DNA from: Nakamurella antarctica
Lineage (GTDB): Bacteria; Actinomycetota; Actinomycetes; Mycobacteriales; Nakamurellaceae
DNA: 64,000 bases
Assembly (NCBI RefSeq): GCF_003860405.1
Contig: NZ_CP034170.1
Location: forward strand, 310,001-374,000
Reading direction: 5' to 3'
Every line of letters starts with the position of its first letter. Position 1 is the stretch's first letter. Under the pieces are notes generated by a model that was given only the letters and a program-made list of their open reading frames with translations, was not told the DNA's origin and did not search any database. Below are positions 1-8,133 of the stretch, one piece after another. The position numbers were made by a program, and so were the translations under genes.

Positions 1-739
1 GCGAACCGAAACCAGCGGGCCAGTTGGCCCGCACCAGGTCGTGGTTGCCGCCGATGCCCCCCGAACTCACAACGACAGCTCCGGACACAAGCGAAAATTC
101 ACTGACCACGTCGCGGTTGCTCGCCCGGCCGCGGGTGGCGTTATCCGGCGCCAGGATCTCGCCCCGGGCTCCCACCACACCGCCGTCAGCCGTGAGCAGT
201 TCGGTGACCCGATGCCGGAAGCGGAGCTCGATGCGCCCGGTGCGCACATGCTTCATCACCCTCTTGAGGAACGGCAGGATAATACCGGGACCCGTTCCCC
301 AAACGAGATGAAAGCGAGGTACCGAGTTGCCATGCGAGCTGCCTTGATAGCCGCCGCGCTCTGCCCACTGCACCACGGGGAAGAGCGAGACGCCCTGCTC
401 CTTGAGCCAGGACCGCTTCTCCCCCGAAGCAAACTCCACGTACGCCTTGGCCCATTCGCGGGGCCAATGGTCTTCGGCGCGGTCGAACCCCGCTGTACCC
501 AGCCAGTCGGAAAGAGCAAGCTCTGCGCTGTCTGTGATGCCGAGCCTGCGTTGTTCGGGACTGTTCACGAGGAAGAGCCCGCCGAGGGACCAGTAAGCCT
601 GGCCCCCCAGGCTCGCGGCGACTTCTTGGTCGAGGATGACGACCCGGCGCCCGGCATCGGCTGCTTCGGCCGCGGCAACAAGGCCCGCGAGGCCCGCTCC
701 GATCACGATGACGTCGGTGCGCACGGGGGGAGTCGGCAT
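1..739 (-). CDS. FAD-binding dehydrogenase (flavoprotein), 3' end cut by the window edge
   Basis: Reading leftward from the ATG at 739, the frame stays open to the window edge (about 246 codons). The N-terminus holds a dinucleotide-binding motif (VIVIGAGLAGLVAAAEAA), then an acidic end of the second strand (VVILDQE) and a GGQA motif, the FAD-binding Rossmann fold of the FAD_binding_2 / fumarate reductase-ketosteroid dehydrogenase superfamily. A later segment (GAVVVSSGGIGGNHDLV) fits the same family. A ribosome site (GGAAGGA) sits about 6 bases before the start. Complete members run about 550 residues, so less than half is visible. Known: such enzymes oxidise or reduce C-C bonds using FAD. The substrate cannot be deduced here. 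The next gene upstream (cspA) points the same way but is separated by a strong hairpin. Confidence 0.85.
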   Translation of the reverse strand, partial: MPTPPVRTDVIVIGAGLAGLVAAAEAADAGRRVVILDQEVAASLGGQAYWSLGGLFLVNSPEQRRLGITDSAELALSDWLGTAGFDRAEDHWPREWAKAYVEFASGEKRSWLKEQGVSLFPVVQWAERGGYQGSSHGNSVPRFHLVWGTGPGIILPFLKRVMKHVRTGRIELRFRHRVTELLTADGGVVGARGEILAPDNATRGRASNRDVVSEFSLVSGAVVVSSGGIGGNHDLVRANWPAGFGS

Positions 740-814
740 AGGGGATCCTTCCAAAGTTCAAGACCGGGGCAGTGGGTGACCAACGTGAACTGAGGCTAGC
801 CCGACCATAAACGC

Positions 815-853
815 CACAAGGCGGCTACCTCAAGAAGAGGTAGCCGCCTTGTG
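815..853. terminator. Strong hairpin between cspA and the FAD dehydrogenase
   Basis: A perfect 16-bp inverted repeat (815-830 with 838-853) leaves a 7-base loop. It lies 23 bases past the cspA stop and about 75 bases before the FAD dehydrogenase start. The trailing bases on the minus strand (GCGTTTAT) are only a weak U-tract, so intrinsic termination is likely but not certain. It would stop the abundant cspA transcript from running into the flavoprotein gene. Confidence 0.75.
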
Positions 854-876
854 AACTATTTGAGGGTTAGCTCAAA

Positions 877-1080
877 TCAGATGACGGTGACACCGGTCGC
901 CTGGGGACCCTTGGGGCCCTGGGTGACGGTGTAGGTCACGCGCTGGTTTTCTTCCAAGCTGCGGTATCCACCGGACTGAATTTCGGAGTAGTGAACGAAG
1001 ACGTCCGCACCCGAATCTTCAGGGGTGATGAAGCCGAAGCCCTTTTCAGCGTTAAACCACTTGACGGTTCCGTTTGCCAT
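877..1080 (-). CDS. cspA: Cold shock protein, CspA family
   Basis: This is a 67-residue single cold-shock domain. The RNP1 motif (KGFGFITPE) and the RNP2-type motif (DVFVHYSEI) are both present, after the usual start [16 protein letters not shown]. The product is a single-stranded nucleic-acid-binding RNA chaperone in the cytoplasm. The frame continues upstream to 1242, but the ATG at 1080 has an excellent ribosome site (AGGAGAAAT) and gives the normal family length. A long untranslated leader and a strong terminator frame the gene, as is usual for csp genes. Identification is secure; its temperature response cannot be read from sequence. Confidence 0.96.
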   Translation of the reverse strand: MANGTVKWFNAEKGFGFITPEDSGADVFVHYSEIQSGGYRSLEENQRVTYTVTQGPKGPQATGVTVI

Positions 1081-1372
1081 GATTTCTCCTCTGGCGATGT
1101 ATCCATCGAACCTTCGCGAATTACGAAAGTCCGGGTCTGTCTTACGAATCCGACATCTCTGGATACTTCGATCTAGAGGATCCCACGACCGCAAAGCTTG
1201 CACTTGGGGCCGTTTGAAACGTACACAAGAACTGGTGACCACGGATAGTTTGGCACGTATCCGTCGCGGCGGTCAACACAGATGTGCAGTCTTAACCTTG
1301 TTGTAACCCATAAGGGTGCCCGCTAGCCGAAGTGGGGAGTCCTGTGCCCGCGTCGACAGGCGCCCAGCGCAG
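1081..1372. other. Gene-free interval: cspA leader and end of the amino acid ABC operon
   Basis: This stretch holds the cspA 5' region, read leftward, and the 3' flank of the ABC ATPase gene. I see no credible gene. A TTGACC hexamer on the minus strand near 1275 could be a -35 element, but no clean -10 follows at normal spacing. A leader of up to about 200 bases would fit the long structured leaders known for cold shock genes. Confidence 0.4.
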
Positions 1373-2116
1373 CTAGAGACGACCGGCATCGATGATGCGT
1401 TTCAAGAACTGCTGAGTCCGTGGATCCACTGGGTCGACGAGCACCTGTTCTGGGGGACCGGACTCGGCCACACAGCCGCCTTCGAGGAAGACCACCCGGT
1501 CGGAAACCTGTTGTGCGAAGCCCATTTCGTGGGTAGCGATCACCATCGTCATTCCGTCGGATTTGAGGTCCTTCATCATCGCAAGTACTTCGCCGACCAG
1601 CTCTGGGTCGAGGGCGGAGGTCACCTCGTCGAACAACATGAGAATCGGTTTGTTGACCAAGGCGCGGGCGATTGCTACCCGTTGCTGCTGCCCACCGGAC
1701 AACGAGTCGGGCCTAGCGGATGCCTTCGAACGCAAACCCACCCGGTCCAGCATTTCCATTGCCTCGTGCTCGGCCTGATCTTTCCCGACCCCGTGAACGC
1801 GCCGGGGCGCCAAGGTGATGTTGTTCAGAACAGACATGTGCGGAAACAGGTTAAAGGCTTGAAAAACGATTCCGACCCGAGCGCGGACCGTATCCGCGTC
1901 GACACTGGGATCGGTGATGTCCTCCCCGTCCAGGAAGATCTGACCGTCATCGACTATCTCGAGAAGATTGATGCACCGCAGCAGCGTCGACTTACCTGAG
2001 CCGGAGGCACCGATGAGCGTCACGCACTCATGGGAATCAACAGCCAAATCAAAATTATCGAGAATGACGTTGGCGCCAAACGTCTTTCGCAACGCTTGCA
2101 CATTCAGCAAACTCAT
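1373..2116 (-). CDS. Polar amino acid ABC transporter, ATP-binding protein (GlnQ/HisP type)
   Basis: This 247-residue single ABC domain has Walker A (GASGSGKST, residues 36-44), the Q-loop near 86, the signature LSGGQ (139-143), Walker B (ILMLFDE, 158-164) and a D-loop SALDP. The DEVTSALDP variant is common in the amino acid (PAAT) subfamily. It energises uptake with the permease and binding protein encoded just upstream. Its ATG overlaps the permease stop by 4 bases (ATGA), so the two are translationally coupled. Order in transcription is binding protein, permease, ATPase. The substrate is probably a polar amino acid, unspecified. Confidence 0.93.
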   Translation of the reverse strand: MSLLNVQALRKTFGANVILDNFDLAVDSHECVTLIGASGSGKSTLLRCINLLEIVDDGQIFLDGEDITDPSVDADTVRARVGIVFQAFNLFPHMSVLNNITLAPRRVHGVGKDQAEHEAMEMLDRVGLRSKASARPDSLSGGQQQRVAIARALVNKPILMLFDEVTSALDPELVGEVLAMMKDLKSDGMTMVIATHEMGFAQQVSDRVVFLEGGCVAESGPPEQVLVDPVDPRTQQFLKRIIDAGRL

Positions 2117-2976
2117 ACGATGCCTCCGCTGACCCAGCCCTGACGGCGGGCGATGAAGTCGGTCAGTCGCGTCAGCGGGATGGTGATCAGGATGAAGAGG
2201 ATGCCGGCTACGACGTAAGGCGTGTAGTTGAATGTTTGAGCGGTGGCAATCTTTGCGCGCAGGATGGCGTCGTAGGCGACGGCTCCAAGCACGTACAGCA
2301 GGCCCGTGTCTTTCTGCAAGGCCACCATGTCGTTCAGCAGCGGAGGCATCACCCGGCGGACAGCCTGGGGCACGACCACGTACCGCATCATCTTGCCGTG
2401 GGAAAGGCCCAACGACCGTGCCGCCGCCCGTTGGGACGGATGCACCGACTCAATGCCGGCCCGAAAGACCTCGGACACGTAGGCGCCGTACACCAAGATC
2501 AACGACGCACAACCCCAAAACAGCGGATCACGGGGCAGCCAGTCGATGCGCAGACTCGGAACCCCAAAACCCAGCAATAGCAACACCAAAATCAGCGGCA
2601 CACCGCGGAACACGTCGGTGTAAATGGTGGCGAGCGCGCGAAGCGGAAAGAAGGCGGGACCGCGCAGATTCCGCATGAGCGCCACCAGCATCGCCAAAAT
2701 CACGATGCACACACCACACAGCAGCATCAGGCGGATATTCAGCCACAACCCGTTCAGGATGTCCGGAAACACCTTTTTGCCGTACGACAGGTTAAGAAAT
2801 GCCTTCTGAAACCGCGGCCAACCGGTGGAGTTCAACACCCCCCACACGGTGACGGTCGCAACGACGACGGTGATTACCGCCGCGATGACCAGGCTCCGCC
2901 GCGCCCGCGAGCGGCGATAAGCCGCTCGCGAGAGCGCAACTTTTGACGGAGACCAGGCGTGTGAGTCTGGGCTCAC
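2113..2976 (-). CDS. Amino acid ABC transporter permease (HisM/GlnP type)
   Basis: This 287-residue membrane protein has a basic cytoplasmic N-terminus, a first membrane segment at about residues 30-50, then a His/Glu/Gln permease domain with four or five further segments. The cytoplasmic EAA-type loop is clear: VFRAGIESVHPSQRAAARSLG, followed by VVVPQAVRRVMPPLLND. It forms the transmembrane path with the downstream ATPase. It starts 4 bases after the stop of the binding-protein gene and overlaps the ATPase start, so it is the middle gene of a three-gene operon. Only one permease gene is present, so a homodimer is likely. Confidence 0.92.
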   Translation of the reverse strand: MSPDSHAWSPSKVALSRAAYRRSRARRSLVIAAVITVVVATVTVWGVLNSTGWPRFQKAFLNLSYGKKVFPDILNGLWLNIRLMLLCGVCIVILAMLVALMRNLRGPAFFPLRALATIYTDVFRGVPLILVLLLLGFGVPSLRIDWLPRDPLFWGCASLILVYGAYVSEVFRAGIESVHPSQRAAARSLGLSHGKMMRYVVVPQAVRRVMPPLLNDMVALQKDTGLLYVLGAVAYDAILRAKIATAQTFNYTPYVVAGILFILITIPLTRLTDFIARRQGWVSGGIV

Positions 2977-2980
2977 GTGG

Positions 2981-3925
2981 TTACTTCAGGACAGGCGCGC
3001 CGCTACCGGCGAGCCACTGATCCGCAAGTGATGCCAGCGTGCCGTCGGCACGGAGCGCGTCGACTGCCGCGGTGACGCACTTGGTTAACGGCGAATCCTT
3101 TTGCAGGATGAGGCCCAGTTGCTCCGTGTCGGTGGAGGTGGGGGGCAGTTGCCCGATGACGATCCCGTCCGTCAATTGCGCACCCGTCATGTAGAACGCC
3201 GTAGGCAGGTCGACGACAAGGCCATCGATCTGGCCGTTCTGCAGGGCGGCCGCGCCAGCGGTGTTGTCGTCGAAGACGGCCGGCTTGTTGGTCGGGTCAA
3301 TGGAGGCACTGATCGCGTCCAAGCTGGTGGTGCCGAGCATCGCGCCGAGCTTGGCACCCTTGAGGCTCGCCAAATCCGAGGCCTTTTCGAGGCTGCTGCC
3401 CTTGACAGTGATGACAGCCTGGGTGATGTCGTAGTAGCTACTGGAGAAATCGACCGCCTCGGCGCGCTGTGCGCTGATCGAGTACTGGTTGATGTCGAAA
3501 TCGAAGGGCTTGGGACCGGGTGTGGTGCCTGCTTCGAAGCTCACTCGCATCCAAAAAATCTGTTCCTTGGTGTATCCGAGCTTTTCAGCAACGGCGTACG
3601 CCACCGCGGACTCGAAGCCCTTGCCGGTTGTCGGGTCATTGTCGACCATCCACGGTTCGAACGCAGGTTCGCTGGTCGCCAACAGGAGAGACTTGGGCGC
3701 CATGGTCGTCAGATCGGTGGGATTGCAGCCCGCACCGACCGCTCCGGGGGCAGCGGCCGACCCCGACGCGCTGGGGGCGTCGCTGGCGCTGGCGCTAGCG
3801 TCGGCGCTGGCGCTGCTGGCGGACGAAGGTGCCGAGGCAGAACTGCTGTCCGAGCTGCATGCTGCCAGCGCCAGCATGCTGGCTGCGAGAAGTGCGGCTG
3901 CGGCTGCCTGGCGGCGTTGTGACAT
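2981..3925 (-). CDS. Amino acid ABC transporter substrate-binding lipoprotein
   Basis: The product is about 314 residues. A lipoprotein signal peptide (MSQRRQAAAAALLAASMLALAAC) places the lipidated Cys near residue 23. A Ser/Ala/Asp-rich low-complexity linker of about 40 residues follows, then a type 2 periplasmic binding domain (for example PFDFDINQYSISAQRAEAVDFS). It captures the amino acid outside the membrane and delivers it to the permease. An open frame extends to 4165, but the signal peptide fixes the start at 3925, or possibly the GTG at 3931. It is the first gene of the operon; its promoter should lie in 3926-4163, divergent from the acetyltransferase gene. Confidence 0.92.
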   Translation of the reverse strand: MSQRRQAAAAALLAASMLALAACSSDSSSASAPSSASSASADASASASDAPSASGSAAAPGAVGAGCNPTDLTTMAPKSLLLATSEPAFEPWMVDNDPTTGKGFESAVAYAVAEKLGYTKEQIFWMRVSFEAGTTPGPKPFDFDINQYSISAQRAEAVDFSSSYYDITQAVITVKGSSLEKASDLASLKGAKLGAMLGTTSLDAISASIDPTNKPAVFDDNTAGAAALQNGQIDGLVVDLPTAFYMTGAQLTDGIVIGQLPPTSTDTEQLGLILQKDSPLTKCVTAAVDALRADGTLASLADQWLAGSGAPVLK

Positions 3926-4163
3926 CTTCACGTTCGAATGCTCGCTTTCTGGTCGAACCCGCGTCGCCGCAGATTGCACTTCTTTAGAGGACGAATCAGT
4001 GGTGAATGTACGAAAGATGAGCAGGCCTGCAACTCTGTGGTTCCCGCAGTCGAATTTTAGCCCGAGAAGTGGCGTCACGATGCCACGCCGAAACTCAGCG
4101 TCAGACTCATATGGAAGCATCTTCTCTAGGACCCAGCCGTGGGCCGGATAAGGAGCGAACACC

Positions 4164-4463
4164 ATGAGTACCGAAGCACCGTTCCGGATCGATCACGTGC
4201 TGAAACTGCACCGCTTCGACCTTAGCCGAGACGGCGTCGAACTTGCTCACGTCGAATACGTTCCGCGAGACGGCGTGTGGGTCATCACCCACAGCTGGAC
4301 CGAACCTGCAGCGCGCGGTCAGGGTCTCGCGGCGAAGGTGGTTGCGGCGACACTTGAAGGTGCCAGAGCAGCGGGAGTGAAGGTTCGCCCGGTCTGTCCT
4401 TATGTTGTCGACTTCCTCGGGGAGCACCCGGAATTTCACGATGTCGTTCAGGGCCAGCAGTGA
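4164..4463 (+). CDS. Small GNAT-like N-acetyltransferase (Acetyltransf_CG / YjdJ type)
   Basis: This 99-residue protein carries the shortened GNAT core: HSWTEPAARGQGLAAKVV (acetyl-CoA pyrophosphate loop, R/QGQGLA) and VRPVCPYVVDFLGEHPEF, the conserved CPFV-type segment of the YjdJ-like family. These minimal acetyltransferases have no well-established substrate. The ATG at 4164 follows AGGAGCGAACACC. Its stop overlaps the GTG start of the AI-2E family gene (4460), so they are co-translated. A functional link to the exporter is inference only. Confidence 0.85.
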   Translation: MSTEAPFRIDHVLKLHRFDLSRDGVELAHVEYVPRDGVWVITHSWTEPAARGQGLAAKVVAATLEGARAAGVKVRPVCPYVVDFLGEHPEFHDVVQGQQ

Positions 4464-5695
4464 CCGAGCGCGGCGCTCGGGGGGGCCCATCGAATCCTCG
4501 TAAAGCGGCCGGTGCGGTGGGCAAACTGAGCGATTTAGGTGCGCGGGCGGGTTTTCAGCCGCGCCGGCCGCGACCCGATACTGAGGTCGGGGGCGACCCT
4601 CCGCCGCCTGAGATCAAGATTGCTAACGCACGCTCGAACAACGCTGCCGTGTCGCCTTCCGCAAACGGCCGAACCGGCCAGTTTTCGCCGTTCAAGTTTG
4701 GATTGTTCGGGGGCCTGGGTGTCCTATTGGCCTGGGTTATTTTCCTGTCGCTGGACACCCTCCGCGACACGTTGATCGTGATAGCGATTGCTTCTCTTCT
4801 CGCCATTGGGCTTGATCCGGCGGTTTCTTTTCTGGCCAGGCGGGGACTTCGCAGAGGCGTCTGTGTGGCCATCGTGATGCTCTCATTGCTAGCAGCCTTA
4901 GCGGGTGCGGTTTTTGCCATCATCCCGCCAATTGTCAACGAGGTCTCCACATTCGTCGTGTCGATCCCCACGCTGTTGGAGGACCTCCAACAGAACCAGA
5001 CGATCAAGAACCTTGATGCCAAGTTCGGGCTCATTGATCAGGTAAAGAACTCGTCACTGTTCCAGAATCCGTCAGATGCGGCCGGCGGCATTGTGACGGC
5101 GGGGTTCACCGTCGCCGGAATTGTTTTCGATTTGGCGGTGGTGCTGATACTGACGCTGTACTTCCTGTCGGGCTTCCACGACATCAAGAAGGCCGCCTAC
5201 CGCCTCGCGCCAGGATCGAAGCGGGCTAGGGTGTCCGAACTCGGCGACGTGATTCTGAAGCAGATGGGCGGCTATCTCGGCGGAGCCTTCCTCATCGCCC
5301 TGCAAGCGGGGTTGGTAGCGGGAATTTTTGCCTCGATCGTGGGCTTGCCGTACCCCTGGGCCATCGCCCTCGGCGCTTTCGTGCTGGACTTTGTGCCCGT
5401 GGTGGGACCGATTGTCGTCGGAATCTCGATGATGCTCATCGGTTTTACCCAGAGCCTGACCATTGGGATCATCGCCGCCGCCTTCTACCTGTGCCAACAC
5501 CTCTTTGAGGCCTACTGGTTATATCCGCGCGTGATGAAACGAGCGGTGAACATCTCCACCGGAGCGGTGGTGGTGGCAATTGTGATCGGAAGTGCGTTGC
5601 TGGGCGTTACCGGGGCCCTACTTGCCGTACCGGTTGCTGCCGCGATTCAGCTGATCGTCCGAGAAGTCGTTTTCCCATTACAAGAGGAGGCCTGA
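4460..5695 (+). CDS. AI-2E family transporter (TqsA/PerM-like membrane protein)
   Basis: This is a 411-residue membrane protein. A polar, Pro- and Arg-rich N-terminal tail of about 75 residues precedes a pair of hydrophobic segments. A soluble helical stretch follows (about 170-230), then a run of membrane segments including LGLPYPWAIALGAFVLDFVPVVGPIV and a C-terminal YWLYPRVM...V segment typical of the family. Family members include the AI-2 exporter TqsA and Na+/H+ antiporters, so the substrate is open. The GTG start overlaps the stop of the acetyltransferase gene, which decides the start. The SDR gene follows after one base. Confidence 0.9.
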   Translation: MTERGARGGPSNPRKAAGAVGKLSDLGARAGFQPRRPRPDTEVGGDPPPPEIKIANARSNNAAVSPSANGRTGQFSPFKFGLFGGLGVLLAWVIFLSLDTLRDTLIVIAIASLLAIGLDPAVSFLARRGLRRGVCVAIVMLSLLAALAGAVFAIIPPIVNEVSTFVVSIPTLLEDLQQNQTIKNLDAKFGLIDQVKNSSLFQNPSDAAGGIVTAGFTVAGIVFDLAVVLILTLYFLSGFHDIKKAAYRLAPGSKRARVSELGDVILKQMGGYLGGAFLIALQAGLVAGIFASIVGLPYPWAIALGAFVLDFVPVVGPIVVGISMMLIGFTQSLTIGIIAAAFYLCQHLFEAYWLYPRVMKRAVNISTGAVVVAIVIGSALLGVTGALLAVPVAAAIQLIVREVVFPLQEEA

Positions 5696-5696
5696 A

Positions 5697-6593
5697 ATGC
5701 ACTCGATACCCAGCCAAGCTGGCAAACGGGCACTGATCACCGGCGCCAACACCGGCCTGGGGTACCAGAGCGCGCTCGCGTTGGCAGGGGCCGGAGCGGA
5801 AGTGGTGATTGCTGTTCGTGACACGGCAAAAGGCGACAAGGCCGCGCGCGCCATCATCGCCGCCCACCCGCGCGCCAGCGTCGAAGTAGCAAAGCTCGAT
5901 CTCGCCGACCTGGCGAGTGTTCGCGACTTTGCGGCGGGCTTCAGCGGCAGCATCGACATTCTCATGGCGAATGCGGGCCTGATGCTGGTGCCCACACGGA
6001 CACTGACGGTAGACGGATTCGAGATGCAAATGGGAGTCAACCATCTCGGCCATTACGCGCTGATCGGCCACTTGCTGCCGAATCTTCGCAAGGCGCCCGC
6101 GGCCCGAGTGGTGTCGCTGTCGTCCATGGCCCATCTGCAAGCTGGTCGCCTGGACCGCAGGCTGGGGGTGGAAGGCCCGTACACGCCCATGGGCCAGTAT
6201 GGGCAGTCGAAACTGGCGAATGCGATGTTCGCCATCGAGTTCGACCGACGGCTGCGCGCTGCAGGCGAGAGCACCATCGCGCTCGCTGCGCATCCGGGAT
6301 GGTCAGCCACCGATTTGTTCGGTCGCAAATACACCGACAAGCCGAATGCATGGGTGTTCTTTTCCCGCAAGATGACAGCGGTGCTCGGATCTTCCCCAGC
6401 AAAAGGTGCGCAGTCACAAATTGCGGCAGCCACCGCACCCGGCGCCGAGGGCGGCAGCTATCTCGGACCCAAGTACACGATTCGGGGCGCGCCGGGGGTG
6501 GCGCAGTTCTCCAAGTTCGCGCTGGACGCCGACGACGGAGCCTGGCTGTGGGAGGAGTCCGCTCGGCTGACCGATACGGATTTCGGCCTTTAA
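5697..6593 (+). CDS. Short-chain dehydrogenase/reductase (retinol dehydrogenase-like)
   Basis: This 298-residue classical SDR has the cofactor motif TGANTGLG at about residues 15-22, ANAG near 89, the catalytic Ser in VVSLSSMA and the YGQSK active-site Tyr/Lys at about 165-169. The C-terminal half resembles retinol dehydrogenase / protochlorophyllide reductase-like SDRs, which usually prefer NADP(H). The substrate is unknown. It begins one base after the AI-2E transporter stop, so it shares that transcript, and a hairpin follows at 6628-6648. Confidence 0.9.
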   Translation: MHSIPSQAGKRALITGANTGLGYQSALALAGAGAEVVIAVRDTAKGDKAARAIIAAHPRASVEVAKLDLADLASVRDFAAGFSGSIDILMANAGLMLVPTRTLTVDGFEMQMGVNHLGHYALIGHLLPNLRKAPAARVVSLSSMAHLQAGRLDRRLGVEGPYTPMGQYGQSKLANAMFAIEFDRRLRAAGESTIALAAHPGWSATDLFGRKYTDKPNAWVFFSRKMTAVLGSSPAKGAQSQIAAATAPGAEGGSYLGPKYTIRGAPGVAQFSKFALDADDGAWLWEESARLTDTDFGL

Positions 6594-6627
6594 CTCGCAG
6601 CAGGTGTCGGCAGCGCCAGGCCCCACC

Positions 6628-6648
6628 GGTGGGGTCGCTGACCCCACC
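6628..6648. terminator. Hairpin between convergent SDR and copC genes
   Basis: A 9-bp perfect stem (6628-6636 with 6640-6648) closes a 3-base loop. It overlaps a second perfect palindrome at 6621-6634, so the two folds are mutually exclusive. It sits between the SDR stop (6593) and the end of copC on the other strand (6693). A T-rich run follows some 17 bases later on the plus strand, so it may terminate the rightward transcript. Confidence 0.5.
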
Positions 6649-6667
6649 GATGAAACTTGCTGGTTGT

Positions 6668-6712
6668 TTTCCCTGCGCTAGCTTTCCCTGCGCTAATTTT
6701 CCCTGCGGCGAC
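6668..6712. repeat. Three 15-bp direct repeats at the copC 3' end
   Basis: Three imperfect copies of a 15-base unit beginning TTTCCCTGCGCTA (6668, 6683, 6698) cover the copC stop codon and its last codons. The third copy diverges after TTTCCCTGCG. They encode little (the short basic copC tail) and look like a small tandem duplication. Confidence 0.7.
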
Positions 6713-7238
6713 CAGAAACTACCGCTCCCACCGCCAGAAGCACGACCACGACGGTGCCGCCGACTATCCAGGCCCACGAGGGGATCCCGGAGTCGGCTTC
6801 TCGGGCGACGGGAGTGTCTGGATTGGCAACACCCGTCCCGGCGGCGCTCAGGGTGAAGGTTGAGGTTCCCTCCACCGGATGGCCATCGGCAGAAATGATG
6901 CGAAATGCGACGGTGTAATCCCCAGCTGGGCCGAGAGGGCTCAGCGGCACGGTGACGGTGTTATTGAGGACAGCGATGGGGCTGCCCTGCCACCGACCCC
7001 CATCGGGGCCCGTGACGGTTACCAGAGGCTCGTAGTTCTGAACCGTTTGGTCGAATGTCAGCACAATTTCCGACGGGCCCACGCTCACTTGGGCTCCGTC
7101 CGCGGGGTTAGTGCCGGTCAAAGCGTTGTGGGCGAGGGCAGTGCCAGCGCCGAGTAGCGCGAGGACGCTGGCAATCACCGCCACTGCCGCGCCGCGAAGA
7201 CTCAGAGCAGCCACCGATTTTATCTCTCTGCGGGCCAC
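6693..7238 (-). CDS. CopC-domain copper-binding membrane-anchored protein
   Basis: This 181-residue protein has a signal sequence (hydrophobic stretch around residues 14-34). The mature domain begins HNALTGTNPADGAQV, the CopC start whose first His can bind Cu(II). The CopC beta-sandwich includes SADGHPVEGTSTFTL, with a second conserved His. One C-terminal membrane helix and a short basic tail follow. It is an extracellular copper carrier or buffer. The GTG start at 7238 is chosen for its GGAAGAG ribosome site and correct signal peptide; the frame runs further upstream inside ycnI. It is the last gene of a ycnI-copC pair. Confidence 0.9.
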   Translation of the reverse strand: MARREIKSVAALSLRGAAVAVIASVLALLGAGTALAHNALTGTNPADGAQVSVGPSEIVLTFDQTVQNYEPLVTVTGPDGGRWQGSPIAVLNNTVTVPLSPLGPAGDYTVAFRIISADGHPVEGTSTFTLSAAGTGVANPDTPVAREADSGIPSWAWIVGGTVVVVLLAVGAVVSGRRREN

Positions 7239-7971
7239 GATCAACTCTTCCCGCCGGCTTTCGGCCGCGCAGGGCCAGAACGGCGCCGCCAAGGCCCAAG
7301 GCGCCGAGGATGACGCCGACAATACCGAGAGTTCTTGCGGTCGAATCGTTTTCGCCAGCAGCCATCATCGGGGGAGTGTCCGCGGCGGTTACGGACACGC
7401 TGCCGGGCGCCGCAGCGCCATGGTGATCACCGGTTTCTTCACCGGAAATCGTCAGAACCGGTGCTGGATGATCAGGCTCATCGCCGCTGGCCGGCGTCGC
7501 CTCGTTCCAGGTCACTACTTTGCCGTCGCTGTAGGTCTGGACGGCCGCAAAGGTGATGGTCGGCACGGTGGGCACCGGGCCCACCGACAGGTCGAAATCG
7601 GCGAATTGGTTGGGGCTGATGCTGGCGCCCTTGTCTGCGGTAAAGACGACTTTGAGGATCGCTTCGTCGATGTTGGTGGTGCCCTGGCTGACGACGGCCG
7701 GCAGTTTCTCCTTCATCAGCTCCACGCTCCACCCTGGAGTTTGCTTGGCCCGGACGGAGGCGAACGGGGTATCAGCCGGAAGGTCGATTTCGACAGAAAC
7801 GGTGCTGGCGGTGGGACTCTCGTTCGGAACGCGAAAGGTCAGCACGGTGTAGCCGCCAGCGGCCACGGTGGACGGGTTGACGCTGACGTGCGCGAGCGCG
7901 ACGCCGGAGCCAAGTATCAGGGCAGCCGCGGTGGCGGCTACAACGGTGGTAGTTCGGGTGAAAACGGACAT
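7108..7971 (-). CDS. YcnI-like (DUF1775) copper-associated membrane protein with an aberrant 3' end
   Basis: A signal peptide is cleaved before HVSVNPSTVAAGG, the mature N-terminus of YcnI/DUF1775 proteins. Its conserved His binds copper in B. subtilis YcnI. The domain runs to about residue 165, then a linker and one membrane helix (LGIVGVILGALGLGGAVLAL). After the helix the frame continues about 50 residues as an Arg/Gly-rich tail overlapping copC by 131 bases; this tail reads like an out-of-frame shadow. A one-base gain in the AAA run (plus strand 7259-7261) would end the protein at 7241, just before the copC start. I infer an indel there. Start ATG 7971 has a GGAG site. Confidence 0.85.
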   Translation of the reverse strand: MSVFTRTTTVVAATAAALILGSGVALAHVSVNPSTVAAGGYTVLTFRVPNESPTASTVSVEIDLPADTPFASVRAKQTPGWSVELMKEKLPAVVSQGTTNIDEAILKVVFTADKGASISPNQFADFDLSVGPVPTVPTITFAAVQTYSDGKVVTWNEATPASGDEPDHPAPVLTISGEETGDHHGAAAPGSVSVTAADTPPMMAAGENDSTARTLGIVGVILGALGLGGAVLALRGRKPAGRVDRGPQRDKIGGCSESSRRGSGGDCQRPRATRRWHCPRPQRFDRH

Positions 7972-8090
7972 GAGGCTCCTTCGGCGCGCGGGGGCGCCTG
8001 ACGGCTACGGAAATGGCGGGTGCGCGCAGCCACCGAGGGCGGCGCCCGGATGCGGCGCCCGAGGGCTGCGCCCGGATGAAGAATGAAAAC

Positions 8091-8130
8091 GCGACTGCAA
8101 ACTCGGGAGAAGTCGGCGAGTCGCAGTCGC
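8091..8130. other. Inverted repeat downstream of the copper-group membrane protein
   Basis: GCGACTGC (8091-8098) pairs with GCAGTCGC (8123-8130) around a 24-base loop. It sits between the stop of the membrane protein (8134) and the ycnI start (7971). There is no U-tract, so its role is unclear. The same spacer also holds near-copies of a GC-rich GGCGCCCGGATG motif. Confidence 0.3.
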
Positions 8131-8133
8131 GTC

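Noticed and set aside
41-793. A 250-codon plus-strand frame at the left edge
   Set aside because: The minus strand here encodes an FAD dehydrogenase with a proper ribosome site and Rossmann motif.
1081-1372. Riboswitch in the cspA leader
   Set aside because: No recognisable aptamer core by eye; long leaders are normal for cold shock genes.
1316-1999. A 227-codon plus-strand frame opposite the amino acid ABC ATPase
   Set aside because: No motif; it mirrors the conserved ABC gene on the other strand.
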